Below are positions 57,897 to 64,000 of a DNA stretch of 64,000 nt, one piece after another. The first letter of the stretch is position 1, and each line of letters begins with the position of its first letter. Made by a program: the position numbers and the translations under genes. The stretch comes from Microbacterium luteolum (GTDB taxonomy: Bacteria > Actinomycetota > Actinomycetes > Actinomycetales > Microbacteriaceae): NCBI RefSeq assembly GCF_039533965.1, contig NZ_BAAAUN010000001.1:3322950-3386949 (forward strand). The letters are read 5' to 3'. The notes beneath the pieces are model-generated. The model was not told where the DNA came from. It did no database searches and was given only the letters and a program-made list of their open reading frames with translations.

Positions 57897-59203
57897 CGAC
57901 CTCTTCCTCATCGCTTCTCGGGGAACGGACTGCGGCAGCACCGCCGGTCCGGATCGTGCACCTCGGGCTCGGCGCCTTCCACCGATCGCATCAGGCCTGG
58001 TACACCGCCCGCGCCGCGGACGCCGAGCAGTGGGGGATCGCCGCCTACAGCGGACGAAGGGCCGCACTGGCCGAGGCGCTGAGCGCCCAGCAGGGCCTGT
58101 ACACACTGGTCGTGCGGTCGCCGGACGACGATCGGGCCGAGCGCATCGGCAGCATCGTCCGCGCGCATGGCGGGTCCGAGCTCGATCGGTTCCTCGCCGA
58201 CGTCGCGGCGCCGACGACGGCGATCGTGTCGCTCACGATCACCGAAGCCGCCTACTCCTCCGCGGAGACGGACGTCGATGTTCCCGTGCTGCGCTCTCTC
58301 GGTGAGGGCGTCGAGCCGACGGACGCAGAGCCGCGCACCGCGCTCGGGCGCCTGGTCGTCGCGCTGGAGGGTCGGCGACGCGGCGGGGGCGGCTCTCTGG
58401 CTCTCGTCTCCTGCGACAACCTCCCGGACAACGGAGGGGTCCTGCGCGCCGCTGTCGGCTCGCTCGCCGACGCGGTGCCCGGCCTCGGCGACTGGGTCGA
58501 GGAGCACGTGTCGTTCGTCTCGAGCTCGGTCGATCGGATCACCCCTCGACTCTCCGACGACGAGACGGCTGAACTCGTGGATCGCTACGGCGATCGCGCG
58601 CCGGTCGTCGCCGAGCCCTTCTCCGACTGGGTGATCGCCGGCGCCTTCCCCGCGGGCCGGCCGCAGTGGGAGACGGCTGGTGCGCGGTTCACGGACGATC
58701 TCGACCCCTGGGAGGCGCGAAAGCTCTGGTTGCTGAACGGCGCCCATACGCTGCTCGCCTCGCTCGGCCGGCTTCGAGGGCACCTCACTGTGGCCGAGGC
58801 CATCGTCGACACCGAGTGCCTCCGCGCCGTCGATGCTTACTGGGACGAGGCCTGTCGGCACCTTCCGGTCGCACTCGGTCTGGCGGAGTATCGCGCGGCG
58901 CTGCTCGACCGGTTCCGGAACCCCCGGATCCGGCATCTGCTCGCGCAGATCGGGCTCGATGCCGACACCAAGATGCGTGTCCGCATCGCGCCGGTCGCCG
59001 AGCGCGAACGCCGTGCAGGGCGATCCGCCGCTGCCTGTGCGGCGGTCGTCGCCGCGTGGCTGGCGGTCGAGGGGCAGGGCTCGGATCTCCCCGCTGTACG
59101 CCTCGCCGTCGCCGATCTCAGCGCCGTGCTCGGGGCTGACGCCGACTTCGTGGAAGCTGTGCACCGGAACAGGCGACAGGTCGGAGATCTCACGCTTCGG
59201 TAA
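57893..59203 (+). CDS. uxuB: Mannitol dehydrogenase-family enzyme, probable fructuronate reductase
   Basis: A 436-residue long-chain polyol dehydrogenase. NAD-binding start IVHLGLGAFHRSHQAWYT and the catalytic lysine segment in RKLWLLNGAHTLLASLG are family marks. Mannitol dehydrogenase, fructuronate reductase (UxuB) and tagaturonate reductase (UxaB) share these. Overlap with uxaC (GTG start, 4 bp) makes reduction of fructuronate to mannonate the best assignment. It is followed by a LacI operator and the next importer promoter. Confidence 0.88.
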   Translation: MTTSSSSLLGERTAAAPPVRIVHLGLGAFHRSHQAWYTARAADAEQWGIAAYSGRRAALAEALSAQQGLYTLVVRSPDDDRAERIGSIVRAHGGSELDRFLADVAAPTTAIVSLTITEAAYSSAETDVDVPVLRSLGEGVEPTDAEPRTALGRLVVALEGRRRGGGGSLALVSCDNLPDNGGVLRAAVGSLADAVPGLGDWVEEHVSFVSSSVDRITPRLSDDETAELVDRYGDRAPVVAEPFSDWVIAGAFPAGRPQWETAGARFTDDLDPWEARKLWLLNGAHTLLASLGRLRGHLTVAEAIVDTECLRAVDAYWDEACRHLPVALGLAEYRAALLDRFRNPRIRHLLAQIGLDADTKMRVRIAPVAERERRAGRSAAACAAVVAAWLAVEGQGSDLPAVRLAVADLSAVLGADADFVEAVHRNRRQVGDLTLR

Positions 59204-59211
59204 CAAGTTGG

Positions 59212-59247
59212 CAATCGGTTGTCAAAACTCTCGATCCCTGCTTTACT
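59212..59247 (+). promoter_or_regulatory. LacI operator and promoter of the peptide-type ABC operon
   Basis: CAATCGGTTG (59212-59221) overlaps the -35 box TTGTCA (59219-59224). A 17-base gap leads to TTTACT (59242-59247). Confidence 0.6.
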
Positions 59248-59289
59248 GACACCAGAAGCCGCTTTCCTTGTCCGCCTCACCTCTGCTGA

Positions 59290-59299
59290 CAAGCGGTTG
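59290..59299. promoter_or_regulatory. Second LacI-type box downstream of the promoter
   Basis: CAAGCGGTTG lies 78 bp after the first box and 36 bp before the start codon, so one regulator could bind both sites and loop the DNA. Confidence 0.5.
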
Positions 59300-59334
59300 C
59301 GCACCAAGTCGTTTCATCCAAAGGAGTATGAGCA

Positions 59335-60897
59335 ATGTGGAACACCCGTAAGCACACCCGAGTCGGGCGCCGCGCGGCGCTGCCCGCCGCGATGCTGATC
59401 GCCGCTCTCGCGGTCAGCGGATGCGCCGCCAGCGCACCTGAGACCGACGGCGACACGACGGCGACCGTCGAGGAGAAGGATCTCGCCGTCGCGGCGGTGT
59501 CCGCCCCCAACTCGCTCGACCCCGCGCAGATCGTCGACGGCCAGCAGATGTTCGTCTGGTCCTCGATCCTCGACACCGTGCTGCGCAAGGACCCGGAGAC
59601 CGGGGAGCTGCTTCCAGGAGCAGCCGAGAAGTGGGAGTACAACGAGGACGGCACCGAACTCACGCTCACGCTGCGCGACGGAATGACGTTCAGCTCCGGC
59701 GAACCCGTGGATGCGGCCGCCGTCGCCGCGACGCTGCTGCGTTCCAAGGCCACACCGGGTGCAGTGCAGAGCCGTCTCGCCGCGGTCGCGGATGTCGTGG
59801 CGAAGGACGACAAGACCGTCGTCATCAGCTTCTCGGCGTTCGACCCGCAGTTCCTCGACAACCTCGCCCAGGGTCCTGGTGCCATCGGCGATCCGGCGAC
59901 CATGGATGAGGAGCGCACAGCCACCGACCCTGTCGGATCCGGCCCGTTCACGCTCGACGTCGAGAAGACCGTTCCCGGCAGCAGCTACGTGCTGGTCAAG
60001 CGCGACGACTACTGGGATGCCGAGAACGTGCCGTTCAAGACGCTCACGGTGAAGGTGCTCCAGGACCCGACAGCATCTCTCAACGCGCTGCAGGCCGGCG
60101 AGCTCAACGCGGCGACGGTGCAGTCGCAGGTCGTCTCGCAGCTCGACGCGAGCAAGTTCACCATCACCGTCAACGATGCGGTGGCCGTGGGCTACCTCAA
60201 CATCCTCGATCGTGCCGGGGCGAAGTTCCCGGCGCTCGGCGACGTGAAGGTCCGTCAGGCGATCAACATGGCCATCGACCGCGAGGGCGTCCTCAAGGGG
60301 ATCTTCAGCGGTGTGGGCATCGCGACCACCCAGCTGGTCAGCCCGTTCGGCGAGGTCTACGACGAGAAGCTCAACGACACGTACGAGTACGACCCCGAGA
60401 AGGGCAAGAAGCTCGTCGAGGAAGCCGGGTACGCCGGTGAGACCTTCCAGATCCCCAGCACGTTCCTCAGCACCACGATCGAGCCCGTCCTGACGCAGGC
60501 GTTCGCCGACATCGGCCTGACGCTCGAGTGGGTGACGGTGCCGCCGCAGCAGGCGCAGGCCGCCGCGCGTTCGGGCGAGTATGGGCTCTACTACCAGATC
60601 CTCGGATTCAACTCCGACTCCGCGGACCTCGCGACGACGATCGGCGCCGCCGGCTTCGGCAACCCGACCGGGTACACCGATTCCACCCTCGACGGATACT
60701 TCGACGAGATCAACAACACCGTCGACTTCGCCGACGCGCTGCCGGTCTACAAGGAGCTGAACGAGTACGTGGTGGACCAGGCCCTCGTCGCCCCCATCGC
60801 CTACATCGGCGCCACCTGGGCGACGGCCGACGGGATCACCTACGTCGGCAAGGCCAACACCCTCTCCACGATCCGACTGTTCGACGTCACCGAGTGA
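59335..60897 (+). CDS. Peptide/nickel-type ABC importer solute-binding lipoprotein
   Basis: A 520-residue lipoprotein with lipobox VSGC at about residue 30, of the SBP family 5 (EMVFVWSSILDTVLRKDPETGELLPGAAEKWEYNEDGTELTLTLRDGMTF; VKVRQAINMAIDREGVLKGIF). Family 5 proteins bind oligopeptides, nickel, opines or, in actinomycetes and thermophiles, oligosaccharides. Because its promoter carries the LacI box, a carbohydrate is at least as likely as a peptide. It is the first gene of the importer operon. Confidence 0.92.
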   Translation: MWNTRKHTRVGRRAALPAAMLIAALAVSGCAASAPETDGDTTATVEEKDLAVAAVSAPNSLDPAQIVDGQQMFVWSSILDTVLRKDPETGELLPGAAEKWEYNEDGTELTLTLRDGMTFSSGEPVDAAAVAATLLRSKATPGAVQSRLAAVADVVAKDDKTVVISFSAFDPQFLDNLAQGPGAIGDPATMDEERTATDPVGSGPFTLDVEKTVPGSSYVLVKRDDYWDAENVPFKTLTVKVLQDPTASLNALQAGELNAATVQSQVVSQLDASKFTITVNDAVAVGYLNILDRAGAKFPALGDVKVRQAINMAIDREGVLKGIFSGVGIATTQLVSPFGEVYDEKLNDTYEYDPEKGKKLVEEAGYAGETFQIPSTFLSTTIEPVLTQAFADIGLTLEWVTVPPQQAQAAARSGEYGLYYQILGFNSDSADLATTIGAAGFGNPTGYTDSTLDGYFDEINNTVDFADALPVYKELNEYVVDQALVAPIAYIGATWATADGITYVGKANTLSTIRLFDVTE

Positions 60898-60903
60898 GTG
60901 ACG

Positions 60904-60933
60904 GGTGGGGGTGCGGTTCGCCGCATCCCCACC
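60904..60933 (+). other. UUCG-capped hairpin between binding protein and permease genes
   Basis: A 13-bp stem (60904-60916 with 60921-60933; one G-T pair) is closed by a TTCG tetraloop. It lies 6 bases after the binding-protein stop. Such hairpins often protect the binding-protein mRNA so that more of it is made than of the permease. Confidence 0.7.
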
Positions 60934-60952
60934 TCACACCGGGAGTCTCTTG

Positions 60953-61894
60953 ATGCTCAGCTACATCCTCCGCAGGCTCGGCGCCGGCGTCGTGCTCGCG
61001 ATACTGGTGACCCTCATCACCTTCCTTCTTCTCAGCACCTCGTTCAACGACGTCGCCCAGTCGATCCTCGGCACCTCGGCGACACCCGAGGTCGTCGCCG
61101 ACCTGATCGCCGCCAAGGGCTGGGATCGCCCGGTGATCGTCCAGTACTTCGACTGGCTGTTCCATGCCGTGCAGGGCGACTTCGGCGTCTCGGTGTACAC
61201 CTCGCTGCCGGTCGGACCTTCCGTCCTCCAGCGCCTCGCCGTCACGCTGTCGATCATCGTGCCGGCCCTGCTGCTGACCGTCGTCCTCTCCGTCTTCCTC
61301 GGAGTCTGGGCGGCGTCGCGCGGGGGAGTCGTCGACCGCATCGCGCAGGGGATCTCCCTGATCGGCTACATCGTCCCCGGTCTCCTGCTGGCGATCGTCC
61401 TCGTGGTGGTCTTCGCCGTGCAGCTCAAGTGGCTGCCCGCGACCGGGTTCACGCCCTTCGCGGAGGACCCGGGCGCGTGGGTGCGCAGCATCACCATCCC
61501 GGTGATCGTGCTCACCATCGGCGGCGTCGCGAACATGGCGGCCCAGGTACGAGGGCGCATGATCGACGAGCTGCGCCGGGACTACATCCGCACCCTGCGC
61601 ACGCGCGGATCGTCGACGACGTCGATCGTGATCAAGCACGCGCTGCGCAACGCCGCGAGTCCCGCACTCACCGTGATGTCGCTGGAGTTCATCCAGATGT
61701 TCGGCGGTGCGCTCATCATCGAGAACGTCTTCGCGCTGCCGGGCTACGGCAGCTTCGCCTTCAACGCGTCTCTACAGGGCGACATCCCCGTGATCCTGGG
61801 CATCACCGCGTTCGGCGTGCTGCTCGTCACCGTCGTCAACCTCCTCACCGACCTGGCCAACGGTTGGCTGAACCCGAAAGCGAGAGTCCATTGA
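60953..61894 (+). CDS. DppB-type ABC permease
   Basis: A 313-residue permease of the peptide/nickel group with about six transmembrane helices. Typical start MLSYILRRLGAGVVLAILVTLITFLLL, and motif for the ATPase DYIRTLRTRGSSTTSIVIKHALRNAASPALT. GGGAG precedes the ATG. The next frame begins with TTG overlapping its stop. Confidence 0.93.
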   Translation: MLSYILRRLGAGVVLAILVTLITFLLLSTSFNDVAQSILGTSATPEVVADLIAAKGWDRPVIVQYFDWLFHAVQGDFGVSVYTSLPVGPSVLQRLAVTLSIIVPALLLTVVLSVFLGVWAASRGGVVDRIAQGISLIGYIVPGLLLAIVLVVVFAVQLKWLPATGFTPFAEDPGAWVRSITIPVIVLTIGGVANMAAQVRGRMIDELRRDYIRTLRTRGSSTTSIVIKHALRNAASPALTVMSLEFIQMFGGALIIENVFALPGYGSFAFNASLQGDIPVILGITAFGVLLVTVVNLLTDLANGWLNPKARVH

Positions 61895-63714
61895 GCGACG
61901 AACGCCCACTCCCGACGAACACCCGCACGGTGACGACGCCCAGCACCGAGCTGCTCGTCACCCTCGACAACGCGGCCAAGGCGCGGACGTCGACCTGGCG
62001 CCGCATCCTGCGCGATCCGCAGGCCGTCGTGACGCTCGGGCTCCTCGCCGTGATCTTCCTCCTCGGACTCCTCACGCCGTGGCTGGCACCGCACGGCCCG
62101 AACGACGCCGAACTCGCGATGATCAATGCGCCGGTCGGCACGCCCGGGTATCTGCTCGGCGCTGACGAGGCCGGGCGCGACATCCTGTCGCGCCTGCTCC
62201 ACTCGATCAACACGGCGGCCGTCTCGGCGCTGATCGGCGCCGGTGTCGCCCTGGCCGTCGGTGTCGTCGCCGGACTCATCGGCGGCTACTTCGGAACCGT
62301 GACACGAGCGACGACCGAGTGGCTGTTCAACCTCGTCATGACGTTCCCCGGCATCCTGCTGCTGATCATCCTGATGCCGGTGACCGGTGGCGACTACCGG
62401 TTCACGATGCTGATCTTCGGAGTCCTCCTGTCGCCGGGCATCTACCGGATCGTGCGCAACCTGGTGCTGGGAGTGAAGAACGAGCTGTACGTCGATGCTG
62501 CGCGGGTGTCGGGACTCGGCAACCTGCGCATCCTCGGACGCCACGTGCTCTTCGTCATCCGAGGGCCGATCATCATCGCCGCCGCCTTCCTGGCCGGCTC
62601 CGCGATCGCCGTGCAGTCTGGTCTCGCCTTCCTCGGTGTCGGCTCTCTGCAGATCCCGAGCTTCGGCTCGATGATCTCGTCGGGATTCCGCAACCTCTAC
62701 ATCGCACCGACGCAGTTCCTGTGGCCGAGCCTTCTGCTCGGGATCATCACGGCGTCGCTCGTGCTGCTCGGCAACGCTCTGCGCGACATCCTCGAGGGCT
62801 CCATGCCGAAACCCGCCAAGGTCGGACGCGGCCAGCGTGTGCTCGACAGCGCCGGAGAGGCGACAGCCGCACGGACCGGGCTGCTCGAGATCAGCGATCT
62901 CGCGATCGCCTACCCGGGGCCGAGCGGCGGCCTCAACGAGGTCGTCCGCGGCGTCGACCTGTCGATCGCCCGCGGGCAGATCGTCGGTCTGGTCGGTGAA
63001 TCCGGATCGGGGAAGTCGCAGACGGCGTTCGCCTCGCTCGGTGTGCTGCCCAACGAGGCGGTGATCACCCGCGGGTCGATCCGTTTCGACGGGCGCGAGC
63101 TCGTCGGGCTGACGGACGCCCAGATGCGTCCGCTGCGGGGAAAGCAGATCGCCTACATCCCGCAGGAGCCCATGTCGAACCTCGACCCGTCCTACAAGGT
63201 CGGCGCGCAGCTGATCGAGGGCGTGCGCTCGGCGCTCGGAGTGACCCGCGCAGAGGCGACGGCCCGCGTGCTCGCGCTCCTCGAGCGTGTCGGGATCGCC
63301 GATCCGCAGCGCACGTTCGACTCCTATCCGCATCAGATCTCCGGCGGGATGGCCCAGCGCGTGCTGATCGCAGGGGCCGTCGCGAGTCGGCCGAAGCTCC
63401 TGATCGCCGACGAACCCACGACGGCGCTGGATGTCACCGTACAGGCCGAGATCCTCGACCTGCTGCGCGACCTGCAGTCCGAGCTCGACATGGCGATCCT
63501 CCTGGTCACGCATAATTTCGGCGTCGTCGCCGACCTCTGCGACCGCATCGCCGTGATGCAGAACGGCGTGATCGTCGAAGCGGGCACGGCTGCCGAGGTG
63601 TTCTCGCACCCCACGCACGAGTACACGAAGATGCTGCTCGGCGCGATCCTCGACGAGAGTGCGGTCCGCACGGATCCGCCCGTCACGACCTCTGAGGAAG
63701 GGAACCGGCCATGA
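61891..63714 (+). CDS. Fused DppC-type permease and DppD-type ATPase
   Basis: A 607-residue fusion. Residues ~1-295 are a DppC permease (an N-terminal cytoplasmic stretch, then helices; EAA-like loop ELYVDAARVSGLGNLRILGRHVLF). After a linker, residues ~330-600 are an ATPase with Walker A GESGSGKSQT, Q-loop, signature ISGGMAQRVLIAGAV and Walker B LLIADEPTTALD. The start is TTG 61891, which overlaps the DppB stop (TTGA). Fusing these two parts is found in other actinomycetes. The end overlaps the next gene by four bases. Confidence 0.92.
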   Translation: MSDERPLPTNTRTVTTPSTELLVTLDNAAKARTSTWRRILRDPQAVVTLGLLAVIFLLGLLTPWLAPHGPNDAELAMINAPVGTPGYLLGADEAGRDILSRLLHSINTAAVSALIGAGVALAVGVVAGLIGGYFGTVTRATTEWLFNLVMTFPGILLLIILMPVTGGDYRFTMLIFGVLLSPGIYRIVRNLVLGVKNELYVDAARVSGLGNLRILGRHVLFVIRGPIIIAAAFLAGSAIAVQSGLAFLGVGSLQIPSFGSMISSGFRNLYIAPTQFLWPSLLLGIITASLVLLGNALRDILEGSMPKPAKVGRGQRVLDSAGEATAARTGLLEISDLAIAYPGPSGGLNEVVRGVDLSIARGQIVGLVGESGSGKSQTAFASLGVLPNEAVITRGSIRFDGRELVGLTDAQMRPLRGKQIAYIPQEPMSNLDPSYKVGAQLIEGVRSALGVTRAEATARVLALLERVGIADPQRTFDSYPHQISGGMAQRVLIAGAVASRPKLLIADEPTTALDVTVQAEILDLLRDLQSELDMAILLVTHNFGVVADLCDRIAVMQNGVIVEAGTAAEVFSHPTHEYTKMLLGAILDESAVRTDPPVTTSEEGNRP

Positions 63715-64000
63715 GTCTGCTCGAGGTCGATGAGCTTCGCGTCTCCTTCCCCGGTCGGGGATGGCGCGCGAAGCCGGTGGAAGTCCTGCACGGCGTCTCG
63801 TTGAGCGTGGCGCCGGGGGAGACCCTGGGGCTGGTCGGCGAATCCGGATCGGGGAAGACCACGATCGGACGAGCCGTGCTGGGTCTCGTGAATCCGTCAG
63901 GGGGCGACATCCGGTTCGACGGCACGTCGATCGCCGGCATCCACGCCCGTGAGCGTCGGAGGCTCGCCCGCGACATCCAGGTGGTGTTCCAGGATCCGTA
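63711..64000 (+). CDS. DppF-type ABC ATPase (partial, runs off the window)
   Basis: The first 96 residues of a second ATPase: MSLLEVDELRVSFPGRG, Walker A GESGSGKTT near residue 45, and IQVVFQDP at the end. ATG 63711 overlaps the previous stop. With the fused DppC-DppD protein it completes the importer. Confidence 0.93.
   Translation, partial: MSLLEVDELRVSFPGRGWRAKPVEVLHGVSLSVAPGETLGLVGESGSGKTTIGRAVLGLVNPSGGDIRFDGTSIAGIHARERRRLARDIQVVFQDP

Overview
The window is high-GC DNA (roughly 70 percent G+C) from an actinomycete, most likely a Microbacterium or close relative in the Microbacteriaceae. Supporting signs are the gene set (short GNAT-type ArgA, cydABDC with one regulator, DUF5107/TPR glycan protein, many glycan ABC importers), heavy use of GTG and ATGA/GTGA start-stop overlaps, and many apparently leaderless genes in which a TANNNT -10 box lies exactly 6 bases before the start codon. 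No rRNA, insertion sequence, prophage or CRISPR array was seen. It reads as ordinary chromosome rich in catabolic islands.

Region 1 (1-12.8 kb) is a catabolic island: aldehyde dehydrogenase and PucR-type regulator on the minus strand, divergent from a ThDP-dependent enzyme, a GntR regulator, a HisC-like aminotransferase, a two-domain Fbp/putrescine-type ABC importer (permease, lipoprotein, ATPase), and a tightly coupled trio of amidohydrolase, 106-residue unknown protein and Rieske protein. Transaminase, 2-oxoacid decarboxylase and aldehyde dehydrogenase together suggest stepwise breakdown of an imported amino compound. An AT-rich motif with the core ATATTCAATAT recurs in its promoters. The substrate is not known.

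Region 2 (12.9-22.5 kb) holds argA, a DUF5107-TPR protein with an AraC regulator, two cell-envelope proteins, an SseB-like protein and radA. The gap between the VWA lipid-free membrane protein and the SseB-like gene holds a candidate small RNA whose hairpin loops (UCCCCAG) are complementary to a loop in the leader of the divergent VWA gene. Region 3 (22.5-29.1 kb) is a regulator-cydABDC operon for cytochrome bd; palindromic repeat elements have been absorbed into cydD and the start of cydC. Region 4 (29.1-43 kb) has a dioxygenase-like and MetE-like divergent pair, tRNA-Ser(CGA), then a sulfur/homoserine block: LysR, mesX, mesD (folate-independent methionine synthase), two IclR regulators, an amino-acid permease, homoserine dehydrogenase, an aldehyde dehydrogenase, and an Lrp regulator divergent from a Cys/Met PLP enzyme.

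Region 5 (43-64 kb) is a plant-glycan island: MFS sugar transporter, GH78 alpha-L-rhamnosidase, GH1 beta-glycosidase, a six-hairpin-type glycosidase, a sugar ABC importer, glucuronate isomerase (uxaC), a fructuronate reductase-like enzyme (uxuB), and an oligopeptide-type ABC importer that runs off the end. One LacI regulator lies in the middle, and the palindrome CAANCGGTTG occurs at five places in front of these operons, in several cases merged with the -35 box. Together this looks like a regulon for glycans carrying rhamnose and uronic acid.
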